Notes under the pieces: generated by a model
Database searches by the model: none
The model's input: the letters and a program-made list of their open reading frames with translations, nothing else
What the model was told of the DNA's origin: nothing
Made by a program: the position numbers and the translations under genes
DNA from: Eopsaltria australis
Taxonomy: Eukaryota; Chordata; Aves; Passeriformes; Petroicidae
DNA: 64,000 nt
Direction: 5' to 3'
Assembly (NCBI GenBank): GCA_034509425.1
Contig: JAVTVJ010000372.1
Coordinates: 1,779,274 to 1,843,273, forward strand
In this document: positions 45,786-57,394 of the stretch, piece by piece
Numbering within the stretch: position 1 is the first letter of the stretch
Layout: each line of letters starts with the position of its first letter

Positions 45786-47050
45786 AGACTACTTCTATGA
45801 CTCTTACTATGGCTACTGCTATATGGCTACTACTTTCTACTATGTAGTGAAAATTCTCTTTATACTATCTCAAACATAGGATGTGCCATCATATGAACAG
45901 AAAAGATAAACAATACTCTATAAGGTCACAAACTACAGTACTCATAACACACATAGTGTAACCCTATAATTCCCCCCTTTAATTAACGCAAGTTTGTCTA
46001 TGGCATTACTAGCCATCTGTCACAGGTAGTGTAGTAAGTAAGAAATACTCACAACTAGATGTAAGAATACTCTTAACACCCATGTCTTAAACATTCTAAG
46101 TGATCTATGTTATCTTGTGATTTTTCATTACTCAACAGTTCAGCAGATTAGTTTCAATTGCCTTGCTTTTGAAGGTTATTAATCAGAGTAATAACTTATT
46201 GAATTTTGGAATACTATACTAACAGCCAGGGTCTGTAACAGCTGGCACTTTGTTTCAATGAGGGCTGGGGGATCCCTCCTGGGCAAGGTCCCCAAGTCCA
46301 CCCCAAAAGGGGTGCAGCTGATATAAACACAAATTATTAAGTCAAACCTGACTTAAGTATGATTTAGATGCAGAAACACCTGGGTCTGTTGGTAGATGTC
46401 TGACCAGGGAGAGTCCAGGCTTGGCCAGAGCCAGGACTCCAACTGGAGGGATTTCCCTAACACAGATTTTATGAGAAGGCTGTCAGAAACAGTACCTAGG
46501 AAGGTTACTTAAACTGGGACGAATCATGGGGACAGTTATATAAACATAGTACAGGTTGTGCAGACTGTAAAGTAATAGACGTTGTCAACTACCTTTAACT
46601 ACAAAGACTATGGTACTATGAACATGATAATTAAAAGAATGCATATGCATGACTTTACGTACGTAATCTTAACAGAACTTAACCCTTGCTATAACACACA
46701 TAGTTATGCATAACTGTAGTTAACTTTTAAAGAACTTAGTCATTATACTTAACGTTAACAGAACTTAATAAATCTAATAGCATTTAAACTTTAACAACAT
46801 ATTTAGAGTTATTAATATATCAGGAGTGATTTGCGTAAACTTCTTTGCTGTGCTTGGCCCCGGCCCCGTTTGGCCCCGGCCCCGTTTTGGCTCCGGCTTT
46901 GTTCTGGCCCTGGCCCCAGCTATGCGTAATTGAGGCAAACTTTTTAAACTGTAGTTTCTAGTTGAAGTTTTTCAGTCGTAGTGTCTCAAGTAGTTTTTAG
47001 TCATAAGTTTTTCATTGTCACTGCCCTCTAGGTTGTAGAGTAACAGGAAG
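45786..47050 (-). pseudogene. ERV-B decayed interior (SU remnants and deletion scar)
   Basis: AT-rich viral interior without a continuous frame. A purine block AAAGGGGGGAATTATAGG (minus strand, 45963-45980) resembles the internal purine block upstream of the ERV-A env. Short stretches such as WSDIYQQTQVFLHLNHT (minus strand, around 46365-46415) might be env SU remnants, but this is weak. A GC-rich imperfect tandem of GGCCCCGGCCCCGTTT-like units lies at about 46854-46920. The exact deletion junction could not be placed. Confidence 0.5.
46854..46920. repeat. GC-rich imperfect tandem repeat in ERV-B
   Basis: Repeats of about 16 bases (TTTGGCCCCGGCCCCG, then decayed versions with CTCCGG and CCCTGG) set in AT-rich DNA. 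It may be a remnant of a proline/glycine-coding gag segment or a later expansion. Confidence 0.6.
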
Positions 47051-48111
47051 GGGGGGGATGAGCCGTGCAGCCACGGGGAAATTCTTTAGCTATACTTTTT
47101 CATACTTTTTAGTTGTAATTTTTGAGGCAGGACACGGTAAAGTCAATTACAGGAGTAAAAGAACAGCGTGGGTAGCGCCGCATCGCTTCCACCCCGCTGA
47201 TCAGGGGAAGATCAGTGTTGTTAGGATGTTGCTAAGGAAAAGTTTTCGCTGCGAGCGGTCCCGATGGTCAGGGAAAACTGCCGTTACCCAGCCGCCACTG
47301 GGAAAAGAGGCTTCCCGCTGCCTGCCCGGCGCGCAGAGAAGTTGCGGGTGCCGCCGCGCCACGGTCTCCACTGCCACCGGCCCTAGGGACGGGCAGCCGC
47401 GCGGTCTCTGTAGCCTCCCGCCCCCGGCGCGTTGAGATGCCGTCGGAGCCGAGGGCAGGAGCCGCCGCTAGCTGCAGCGGCCGCGGGGAGAACTCTCTCT
47501 CCCAGGGTTAGTCCACAGTCCCAAGTCCATTTTAGGAGATTCCGAATAATGGAATTATCACATTTCAATCTTCTCACAGAGATGATAAGTTGGAGGAGGT
47601 TTAGGACTGTTAGCTGTTCCTTGTCCATCCTCATCTCCTCCCCAGCTGTCATTCCGGCACTTTAAACATTGCATTAGGGTCCCCAAAATATCTCTTTGCA
47701 TTCTCTAATGCAACTAGTCTTGCTATTTGCTTTAGGGTCTCCTTGCTCACTGCCTGCTTTTCTAAAAAGCACGCTAATAAGTTTAAGGCTACCTCTTGGT
47801 CCATCTTCGTCCAGCTGGTTAACCACTTCTGACTGATCGCACTGGCCTCTCCATGTCTCTCTGCGCTGGCTGGGCCGCGTCATTCCGCGCTGGCCCCTCC
47901 GCGTCTTTCCGCACCGTGTCTATCCGCTGATTCCGCGATCGCTGCGCAGCTTGTCAGAGTGTAGCCTTTTCGGGCGGCGGGTCCCCTTTCAGAGACCCAA
48001 GCTGTCAGATCAACCTTTCAGCCTGCAAAAGGTATAGATCTTAGCTCCCCAGTCGCTGCTCCCGGTGCTTTCCCGATCTCGCTGGTCCCATCCATCACGT
48101 CGGTCCCGTCC
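47051..48111 (-). pseudogene. ERV-B leader and gag 5' relics
   Basis: GC-rich sequence downstream (minus strand) of the primer-binding site. A 51-codon frame runs from ATG at 47804 to a stop at 47649 (MDQEVALNLLACFLEKQ at its start), with amphipathic helical character. A second frame nearby (47383-47652) begins with similar helical text and changes to an Ala/Arg-rich GC-coded stretch. Position suggests the start of gag, but I see no capsid or zinc-knuckle motif. The assignment rests mainly on location. Confidence 0.45.
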
Positions 48112-48129
48112 ATGACGTCGGGGTCACCA
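48112..48129 (-). promoter_or_regulatory. ERV-B primer-binding site, tRNA-Trp type
   Basis: Minus strand TGGTGACCCCGACGTCAT begins two bases after the 5' LTR. It matches the tryptophan-tRNA primer site used by alpharetroviruses at all but one of 18 positions, by my reading. Confidence 0.88.
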
Positions 48130-48131
48130 TT

Positions 48132-48528
48132 TGTTGGGGGGTGAGAGGAGCAAGATGCCGACTCAATGTGAGTGATAAATCAAGCTCATTTATTGTCGGA
48201 CAGTGAGCATACTTATACTTCTTCACGTGCCCAAAATAAAACTACGTGATAAGTTTTCACACAGGGTTTGTTCTCATACAGAAGTTTCACACGGGACTTT
48301 TCTCTATTCTGAAAAACACCAAGCTGATATCAGAAGGCAATAACAGCAACAGTTTCTTCCGCCAGGTTAATCTTTAGACACCTGCAGCTTGTTTTCGGCC
48401 TTCGTGTCTCTTTCCTACAGCTGTCTTACGAGAATAACCTTGAGCAGAGGCCTAGCTCTTATCTAAGGGGCCTGGATTGCTCACTTATCCTTTATGTCTG
48501 TGCAGCCGGAGATGGTTATTCTCCAACA
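48132..48528 (-). repeat. ERV-B 5' LTR
   Basis: Begins TGTTGG (at 48528) and ends CCAACA (at 48132) on the minus strand, giving TG...CA termini. It is a copy of 44448-44832 apart from scattered substitutions and a locally different block around 48307-48340. Confidence 0.93.
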
Positions 48529-48534
48529 CAGGAA
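48529..48534. repeat. ERV-B target-site duplication (right copy)
   Basis: CAGGAA, identical to the copy at 44442-44447. Confidence 0.9.
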
Positions 48535-49779
48535 CAGACAGTGCAGGCTAGGTGGGGACAAATACTTGGGCAAGTAAGATGGAAAATGTACTAAGAACTA
48601 CAGACCAGATTGCAGCAGGCAGGAACCAAAGTTAGGAATCAAGAATCAGAACAAGACTCAGAGGCAAACTACAAGTTGCTGGGAGTGTTTTCTATAGCCC
48701 TCTGAGTCCATTCAGAGACTTTCTTTTGGTCAGGATTAAAATAAAGATGCTGCCTTTGAGGTAGCCACCTTGATCCCCTTTATAACCAGCAGGGAAAAAT
48801 ATGCACCTGACGGATGCAATTCATCTCTTCCAAAAGCAGATGTTTAAAATAAGACTGATGAATTGCACCCTAGAAGTCTATATTTCTCTCTATTAATTAT
48901 GAACGAGAGTTATAGTAACTAGCTGAGACATATGCTTTTGTTATAAATGGTGGATGTCTAATGTTGGATGAGGTGAGTCCTACAGCCTCAGGTGTCCTAG
49001 TCATTCCACTGCATTGCAGCTTTGCCCCATTCAGTTAAGGCCCTGATCCATCAAGCAATTAAATATGTACGTAGGTTTTTGAGAATGAATGTGATTAAGT
49101 GTTCTGGAGGATTGTAGGCAGATGATCAAATGCTTCAATGTGGGAAATGTGGATCTTGAATTAACAAATTAGTTTGTCTTCCAGGAGTCTGCCACTGCTT
49201 TTGTAAAAACCTGTCTCCTCTGTACTTGAAGCTGCATTCTGTCCCTAATGAAACATACCATCCCTGCTATCCATACACTAAGTGCAAACACAGGCTTGGT
49301 TTTCTGATAGGAATCCTGAAAAATCAGTCATCCACATATTTGGAAAAATAGTCACCAGAGGGCTAGAAGAGTAGCCAAGTGAAATTAATCTCTAAATATT
49401 CAGGTGAATATTCAGGTGTAGTTTATGATTTCTCCCTGGTTATATCAGAAAGTGGGCAGTGAAGTAGTTTAATCAAAGTTTTAGACTGCACAAGATCTGT
49501 GGTTGATGGAATGTGGCTCAAAAGGGGAGCTCCTTATCACGTAGAGCAGCTGTCACAAAGAAGGAAGGAATACACAAATGGGGTTGAAAACATGATGTCC
49601 AAATATTTCTGTTGGAGAAATTCACCAGATTTTCATAGTGGATTGATGTCATCCACTTTGAATTCAGAATTTTGATATGGTCTCCCACCTTTTTATCACA
49701 ACTGGACATTAGTCTTGATGGGTAGATTATTAGGTGAGGGAGAAGTCAGCTGGATCACTGGTCAAAGTGCAGAGGTTCA
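48535..49779. other. Non-coding host DNA with possible ancient repeat
   Basis: No gene seen. Around 49038-49120, GGCCCTGATCCATCAAGCAA followed by AT-rich text resembles one arm of the same ancient amniote palindromic repeat as at 6055-6215 (moderate to low confidence). Confidence 0.5.
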
Positions 49780-50690
49780 CCGTTCATGTTCTGCCTTGGG
49801 TTACCAGTCACAAGTGAAGCTTCCAATGGGTCTGTCCTGAGACTGGTTGTGTTTAATATTTTACCAATGACTTAGAGGAGAAGACAGAAGGCACCCTCAT
49901 TGAGTTTGCATATGACAACTTCTGGGGGCATCATGGCTACCTATGAGGGCAGAGCTGCTATCCACATAGACCTGCCAAGCTAGACAAATGTGCTGACAGG
50001 AACCTCACAATATTGAACAGAGACAAATGTGAGAGACTAATCCCCTGCACCAGTGCAGGCTGGGCACTGACCGACTGCCTGGGTACCAGCTCAGCTGGAA
50101 AGCCCCTGAGGGTCCTGCTGGACAATAAAATAAATATGAGTCCACCTGGCTGTGATGAGGGCTAACAGTGTACTTGACTGTAAAATTAGGATTGTAGCCA
50201 CTAGACCAAGGGAAGTGCTTAATCACTTCAAATTGTTGCTTATTTGAGAGTTTCTGGAGCACTACAACTGGTTGTGGGCCCCTAAGTGCAGCAAAGAGAT
50301 GCTGATCAGCTGGAAAAAATTCAGCAAAGAGCCACCAGGGTGGTTGAAATCCTGTGAGGGGAGGCTGAGGGAGCTCAGCTTGTTCAGCTTGTTCAAGAGA
50401 TGTTGTTCCAGGGGACTTTAGGGACTACTAAGAGTACAGAGCCAGGCTCTTTACTGAAGTGCACAGTGGGAGAATGAGAAACAGTGCACATAAATTGAAG
50501 CATGAGAGTTTCTGATGTTATGAGCATAATTAAGCACTGGTGTGGTATCACTGAAGTTACAGTATCTTGGAGACTTTTAAGAGTGGACAAAGTCCTGACC
50601 AATTTGGTCTTAATTCTGTGTTAACCCTGCTCTGAGCAGAGAGTATAAAGACATCCTGGCATCCCTACCAATCTAAGTGATGCTGTGGAA
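49780..50690 (+). mobile_element. CR1 LINE fragment (3' half)
   Basis: Plus-strand order matches CR1: GTCCTGAGACTGGTTGTGTT and TTTAATATTTTACCAATGAC (reverse-transcriptase region), CAACTTCTGGGGGC, GAACCTCACAA, GGTCCTGCTGGACAATAAA, AGCAAAGAGCCACCAGGGTG, GAGGCTGAGGGAGCTCAGC and a degraded 3' end. Many indels; no frame is open over a useful length. Confidence 0.78.
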
Positions 50691-52575
50691 AGGGAGGGTG
50701 ATCTAATCTGTGCTGATGAATGTGCTGTGCTGGGCATAAGGAAATTATCATTTAAGAAAAAGGAATTAGGTGTAATACTGCCTTAGAGATAGGACATAGC
50801 CCTTTAGCTGGATTATAAAGACAAAGCCGGGTGTGCCTGGGTTGTAGAAATAGTCTGCACAAGCCTAGGAATGCACCTGAGTGGCTTGAAATGCAGGATC
50901 AGGAGAAAACAGTAGATCTCTCCTTGAAGAGGGTTTCTTGCCATTTTTTCCAGGTTTGATATTTCAGGGTCACAGGTGAGACTGTCATTGCTTATTTTAG
51001 TACTGATAGTGTTTCTTCAAAATATGTTATGTTATACATGCTAGATAAAGCTTTTAGGGCATATTTTAATATACTGGTAATTGTTAAGCTTATGTAAAAG
51101 ACCTAGTGTTGAAGGCTGTCTTTAACTTGGTTTTTCAGACTACAGGTCTCTGTGAAAATTTTACTGAAAAATGTAAAAGCACAATCAAACTAATGCTGTG
51201 AGTAAAGAAAACAATAATTCATAATTTCACACTCTATAAATATGGGGGGTTTGGCCATCACAATTATACACACTTCTGCAGTATAGTGTGTCCATGGTAA
51301 CAGAATAAGCATATATATTTCTTTGAAGTTTTAATACCCTTTTTGAGCTTAAAATTTTATTTATAAGTGGAATATAGCATACAAACAATGAAAAGCTTTC
51401 AAAGATAAATTCATTGCAGGCTTTGGAATGCACTCATAATTATGCTTTTTACCATCCATTTGAGCTGACTTGTTATTTGGCACTTTTGGGATGGAAAGAT
51501 TTCTGTTCAATTAATGGAAGGTTTTCAACTATATTGGTCCGAGTATGTAACAGTGTTTTTATGTAGGCATTGGCATATAATACTTATGAAAATACTGGAA
51601 TGAAGTACCATGAAAATTAATATTCTGCTTTTTCCCTGAAGATGTTTTGAATGAATTTATGTTATTTTTACAGAAACTTGATATGAACCTATATATATCC
51701 TAAATATCACATTCACTTTATTTGCAGCATGCTTTAGCACGTCAACATCTCACGCACAAGAGAGAATTTATTTTATGTGAAGTATATTTATGATAATTTA
51801 CATTTTTAGTACACTATGTGTATTTGAAACATCCATACTGCACAAGATCTTATTATGCCAATATACATGGTATAGAGTACTAGATTTTTTCTGTGAAAAA
51901 ATATAACCTCAGCAAACTTCTGGAAATATTGTCCTTTTCTGCCCTTGAAATCAGTTTTGTATTATGTATTTTGTTGCCTAAATATGTTTTGAGGGATTTA
52001 AAGTGTTCTGTACAGTTCTAGTTTTAGTTCCAGTGAAGCAGATGGTAAGAATTTGACATAGCTGTAGTGTTCATGCTTGGCAAAGCCACAAGTAAGTGCA
52101 CATTAATTTTACTGGTTTTATTACAGTAGCACATTTAGGGTCTCTCCTGAAATCAGCCCCCTTCTGATGGCCTCTGTTGAAATACCTGGAAAGAATTAGT
52201 TCCAACTCAGATTGGTTACAGCACCAGAAAAGCCTACAGGGCAAGAAAATCAGACTCTGTCTTCTTGGATTTCAGTGTGCATCCCAATGTTTCTTCCTAG
52301 TGTTGTGTCTTCACTGCAAGCATTGCCAAATAATGAATTTTTCACAGAATATAACTGACTAGGTAATACTTTACCCTATATCTAGTTACTGTACACTTTA
52401 AGCATTTCTATATTTCTAGCTGTACGGTATTCAAGATAAATGAATAAAATTTCTGAAAGGATCTAGCATTTAGCACATCCAAATATCCTAGATTTTGTGT
52501 CATTCCTGAAGATTTGGTGGTGTTTTTCTACAGCACTGGGGAACATGTCATAATACTTTTGGAAAGGTGGAACGT
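50691..52575. other. Non-coding host DNA, no gene seen
   Basis: AT-rich, without recognised exon, RNA gene or named repeat. Confidence 0.6.
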
Positions 52576-53370
52576 CCTTCCACAGAATCACAGAAGTCAC
52601 AGAATGGGTGTTGGAAGGGACACTAGTGGGTCACCTGGTCCAAGCTCCCTGCTCAAGCAGGGCCATCCCAGAGCACACGGCACAGGATTGTGTCCAGACA
52701 TGCCGCTGGCGTGGGCTGGACAGCTGACCACCAGGGTTTCGGTCAGCAGCCCGGCGGCAGCTACTGCTAGTGTCCCTTTCCAGGTTCACTGCAGGTAATA
52801 TAGGAATCCTTGGCCGCAGGCTGCGCCTCCCATATAGGCAGTCACGCTGTGTCCACTGAGCCGGAGTGCTGCGTAGGGAGTGTTCCTCTGCCCGGAGCAA
52901 CAGGCACACAGTAGCACAGAGGTCAGCTGCCTGAGCCCAGGGATGAAGGACCCCGGCGCTCAGCAGGGCATCAGACTTTATTCTGAGAGTAACAACCAAT
53001 CACGAAGGGGCACTGGGGAGGAACCAGGGAGGGACAAAGGGACAGGGGCCAACCGGGAAGGGAGAAGGGAGGAGAGGGAGAGACAAACAATACAATCATG
53101 AACCGAGTAACAGGGATCTTTCCAGGATTGGGGAGATAGGCAGGAGAGTGGCAGGTAGCAGGGCAAATGATGAGAGGATGACCAGCCCCCCTAGAACTCG
53201 ACCCCTCTCTGGGGCAATCTATTCTGGACTCCACCCCAGGGGGGGGTCCTAGTCCTTGGGTCTCCACAACTTTCTTGGGGGGGAAAGGTTTTTATGGGTT
53301 TGGACCACCGCCACACAGACAGATGTTGAGTATCTCCCGTGAGGGAGACTCCACAACCTCTCTGGGCAAT
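52576..53370 (-). mobile_element. CR1 LINE 3' end, split by a solo LTR
   Basis: CACAGAATCACAGAAGTCAC and GGGCCATCCCAGAGCACACG, then GGATTGTGTCCAGACA up to 52700, are the reverse complement of a CR1 3' end. The CR1 text resumes at 53316 with CAGACAGATGTTGAGTATCT and GAGACTCCACAACCTCTCTG. The two parts join at the duplicated hexamer CAGACA. The insert is the solo LTR at 52701-53315. Confidence 0.85.
52701..53315 (-). mobile_element. Solo LTR (6-bp duplication) inserted in CR1
   Basis: Bounded by a perfect 6-bp duplication CAGACA (52695-52700 and 53316-53321). On the minus strand it begins TGTGGCGGTGG and ends CCAGCGGCA, giving TG...CA termini with short inverted similarity. AATAAA reads on the minus strand at 52977-52982, with a typical R-U5-like GC-rich stretch after it. 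A purine/pyrimidine-biased stretch (53010-53090) lies in U3. No internal viral sequence remains, so it is the product of LTR-LTR recombination. The 6-bp duplication points to an alpha/beta-type ERV. Confidence 0.87.
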
Positions 53371-55303
53371 CTGTTCTTTCTTGCTAGCATTGCAAGTCTG
53401 TGAAATATAGGTTCCCACACTTATATGTGCAGCAGAAATGAGCAGCAGCATCTCCAGGTGATGGCAGTTTCTGTTTACAGTGGCTAAAGCAACTAGGATA
53501 ATGAAATAAACAGGACTATGGGAATAGAAACTATACAATAAAAATTTAGAAATGCTTCTGCAGTTAGCTGATTTTAATGAGTTTCTGATGCTTCCCATTT
53601 TTTTTTTTTTTTTTAATATAAATACTTGACTTGGAAAAGTGGAAAATACATTGGGACCTGAAAGCACTTGATTCTTAGCACAGACAACTTTTTTTATACT
53701 TTGTACAGTGCGCTTAGCAAAGTGGCTCCTGGAATGTGCCAAAGTAAAAGAACCAATCATCATCACCACCACCAATAATAATAACTCTGCATTTGTATAA
53801 TTTAGCAATTATCACCTGGCTTCACATCAGCTATTTGGTCTGTGCTTACGATTATATATAATTTCCTGGTTTTACACATCAATACATAATTGTGGTGACT
53901 TCGTGTAACAGCCCCATAAACCCTCTCTTAAACTCAACATTCTATAAAAAGTTACTGTTTTATGATGGTTTTCTAAAAGTAAAAAATAGTTTACTAAGTT
54001 CTAGGAAAAATTTCAGCTTCCTCCATAATTGCATGCCCTCTCGTCTTCCCTCCCTGAGGATCTCTTGAATGTCAAATTTCAGTTCTTGTTGCTGACTCCA
54101 TTTTTAAGGTCTCAAAACAAGTCATAAAAGGAAATTGGCTATTTTTCTACCATTTCTTCCTGGCTTCTTGTTTTTATCACAACCTCTATTAAGAAAATGC
54201 TTGAAAATTGATTTTATGTCCATGGTTTCCCATTTCATAGAAGTCATGACCAGAAAGCTGGCCATAAGGAAATGGAAAAGCAAGATGCTTTGGACAGTTT
54301 TGTAATTTTAGATTTGTAGATTTAAGGTATAGTTTTTTCAGGGGAAACTGCAGAAGAGTCTGTGGAGAAGCAATTTGCTCCTCACTCTCCAAAACATCAG
54401 TGTCTATTTCCTGCTTCTTCTGTCAATAATGTTTCCCTTGGAAGAAGATTGAGTCAAAGGCAGCTGAAAAGAAAAGCAGTTTTCACAATAGGAAAGCATT
54501 TTTCTTTCCCTTTGAAAAGAAAGAAAATGCATAACTTTTCACCCCTTTCATAGTGGCATCTGTCTGCATACTCATCACCTTTTTTTTCAAACGAATGATG
54601 CTTCAGCATAAAAAAAATTGCTCAGTATTTGTTCAGTGCCTTAACAATGCATTGGTTAGTGTTCCTTTGTCTTTAGAAATGTAATTCTACCAAAAGAACT
54701 AATGAAAAAGGACTTGTCACCGAATGTGTTTGAAAAGTGCATATATCTGAATATAAATATAGTTGAACCAGACAGGTTTCTAGAATCTAATCCTTCATTT
54801 TTTTTCTGAAGTCTGAGGAATCTCCACAATCTTGTCATCCCTTTAAAGATTTTCTTGCAGGCTTTTTGTATGTGTTGGTTGGTTGGTTTGTTTTGGATTT
54901 TTCTGTTTGTTTGTCTGTTTTTCCCCCAGCACACCACCAGAAACATTTTCAATGTTGCCATAAATATGAACGTCACTATTTCCCTTTTTATAAGGCAACT
55001 TTTTGGATTAGGTTTTCATTTTATCGTGTTGGACAACTGTCTTTTGTAACAAACAGGAAATTTCAGCAGAGATTCAAGTAGTTCTGTCCCCCAAAACATG
55101 AATGGGATGTTGGATCTGTTATTTCAAAGATTACTTGAAAATGGGCATCATGCAGTGCAGATTGCTCTCTCTACTTTTTGTGCTGTTGGAATCCAGAAAC
55201 AGAAAAGCTACCAAAAGTATAGGAAAATGGGAATTTCATGGATAAGATTACAATTTCCATTAGCACTTCAGCATCATTGACCTGTGCTACATTTCCTATC
55301 CTA
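53371..55303. other. Non-coding host DNA, no gene seen
   Basis: AT-rich. A 17-base T-run lies at 53598-53614, and GGTTGGTTGGTTTG-type low-complexity DNA lies near 54880-54895. The 205-codon minus-strand frame at 53191-53808 runs across the solo LTR edge, CR1 and host DNA and is not a gene. Confidence 0.6.
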
Positions 55304-55480
55304 CCTAAAACTAACCCTAACCCTAACCAACCTTAACCCCAACCCCAACCCTAACCCTAACCCTAACCCTAACCCTAACCCTAACCCTAACCTTAACCCT
55401 AACCCTAACCCTGAACCTTACCCTAACCCTGAACCCAACTCTAAGCTTAACCCTATGCCTAAACCTAAGCCTAAGCCTAA
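55304..55480 (+). repeat. Interstitial telomeric repeat (CCCTAA)n
   Basis: Seven perfect CCCTAA units (55349-55390) sit in the middle of about 175 bp of degenerate telomere-type repeats, including CCTTAA, CCCCAA, CCCTGA and, at the right edge, CCTAAG units. The array is surrounded by ordinary AT-rich DNA, so it is internal and not a chromosome end. Divergence rising towards both edges fits an old array with a more homogeneous core. Confidence 0.95.
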
Positions 55481-57394
55481 ATTTTGTTTTTTAGCTGAGT
55501 CCTAATTTTTTTTTCTTGCTGAGTCCTTTAAACAAATGGAAAATGGAAACAGAAGCAAATAATTTCCATATTGTCAAAAAACAAAATTAATATTTCCATT
55601 AAATTGTATATTTATCTTGGAGTTCAAAAAGGCTTTTATTATAGCTTTTGTTGTTGTTTCCAATCTACTAAAAAAATAAATTTACTCTAGAACTGTTGCA
55701 TTAATCTGAGTACTGAACCCCTTAACTCATATTTAATTTGAAAATATCATATAAAGTTAATTAAATTTTGAGTTGAGTTCTTTGGAAATAAACTTCTTGT
55801 TATTGATGATGTCATTAGTGCCAGGAGATATTAATTTCCTGTGAAGGACTGTAATAACCCACTGGGATTTTTTTTTCCTTTTTTCAGTCTCTGCATGATA
55901 ATTTAATAATTCAGATAATTTGTTTATAACCTAGGCTGTAGCGGGACATTGCTGAACACTACAAATAAGTTTTTGATGCAGTTATAAAATTATTTCCTAT
56001 GCTATTTATCATTTCTTAAACCAGACACTGTTGATGAATATTCAACATCTGCATAAAGCACAGGGAAACCTTTTTAATCAGCATTAATACTGAAGCGTAT
56101 ATTTTCTAATCAGCATAACTGGTGTGTGGTGTGGGAACCTATAGGGCTGGTAAATTTTTCAGATTAGGGAGTGTTAATGGATGGAAGAAGGACAGGCGCT
56201 GACAGCTGGGCATAGCTCTCATTCAGTTTTAGTACTTCTCTGACTTTCAGGAATGAAATTAAGCCATAGGGGAAAAAATTGGTTTGAAAGGCACAGGCTA
56301 CCATCCACGATGACCCCAGGCTCCCTTTGGGTAGCAGGCTGGTGGCACTGGAAAGCCTGTCTATGTTCCAGGAGTTGTTTTCACTATCTGCCAAATTTAA
56401 GATGTTTCTGCAAGTGGATCTGTGATGGTATTGGACTGTGGGCTGAAGCATGGATATGCTACTAATGCAGCCATTGCCAGCAGTCAGGAAACAGCCTGCA
56501 AGAGAGGAATAGGGTAGGGCAGGAAGGAGTGGAAAATTTCTTTATCAAAACTGGGCTACAAGAACCCTTAGAAAAACAGGTTATGAAGAAATGTAACTGT
56601 ACTAAGATCAACTAACTGTAAGTGTGGTCATCATAACACAGTTGGTCCTTGTATTTATTTTTATTTTTGTGCTGTGGCAAGAGATATATCATCTGGAGGA
56701 CCATAAACTGCACCTGCTGAAAGTCATTCTGAACTTAGGCCAAATCTAGTACAAGCAGGCACAACTCAATTAAAGTCACACTTGCTTACACCTGTGGTGA
56801 GTTTGATACTGGGTGTATGCATTCTACTAAATATGTTGCCTGAAATGATTATGCACTAACCCAGTCTGTAGCAAGCCTCTGAAGCCTATTCAAGTCAGGT
56901 GTTTTATGATAATTTGCATTGCAATTTCTCTCTTCTGTGCTGATCTGTAGTATCTGAGTACACTTTCAGAATCTTTCTGGTTAATCTGTTTTCATAAGCA
57001 CTCTACTGGTTCTGTGACTGCAGTTTACTTAGAATAAGCTGCAGAAGCTTCACACAAGACAGCAAAAGTACCAGTGGTAGGAAATTATCAGCATCAAGGA
57101 GCTGAGTGTGGGCTGCAGAAGCTGATGGAGAAGCAAATGTAGTAGTCAGATGGTTAAATCATGTTCCATGTGACCATGGCTCCCTGTTGATACTTCCACT
57201 TGAAGAGGTTTCAATTTAACCCAGGTGGGTTCACAAGAGTCCCTGACAGCAGTGCAGATATTCCAGGAAGCAAGCAAATAAACTCACAGCTGATGTGGCT
57301 AACTTTTAGCAAATCCATCTTCCATTCTATCCACATGATATATATCATATTATTCTAGGATTTCATGTTGTTTCATATATGTTTACATTGTTAT
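55481..57394. other. Non-coding host DNA, no gene seen
   Basis: AT-rich. Just right of the telomeric array GCTGAGTCCT occurs twice (about 55493 and 55519). Around 56750-56810 a stretch with AACTCAATTAAAGTCACACT may be another old palindromic amniote repeat, at low confidence. No exon was recognised. Confidence 0.55.

Larger units (their letters stand above)
44448..48528 (-). mobile_element. ERV-B: internally deleted provirus with tRNA-Trp PBS
   Basis: A minus-strand provirus flanked by a perfect 6-bp target duplication CAGGAA (44442-44447 and 48529-48534). LTRs are at 48132-48528 (5') and 44448-44832 (3'). The roughly 3.3-kb interior keeps leader and gag-like relics next to the 5' LTR and the 3' half of env next to the 3' LTR. 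No protease, reverse transcriptase or integrase was found, so pro-pol has been deleted and the element is non-autonomous. The LTRs differ at roughly 5% of aligned bases plus one scrambled block, so it looks older than ERV-A. Confidence 0.93.

Noticed and set aside
47058..47435. 125-codon plus-strand frame in GC-rich DNA
   Set aside because: It is antisense to the ERV-B leader/gag relic and has no domain; GC richness explains the lack of stops.
52514..53267. Several 90-120 codon frames on both strands
   Set aside because: They fall across the solo LTR and CR1 fragments, whose boundaries are defined by a target duplication.
55284..55505. Open frame encoding an Asn-Pro repeat protein
   Set aside because: It is only the translation of the (CCCTAA)n telomeric array and has no other coding support.
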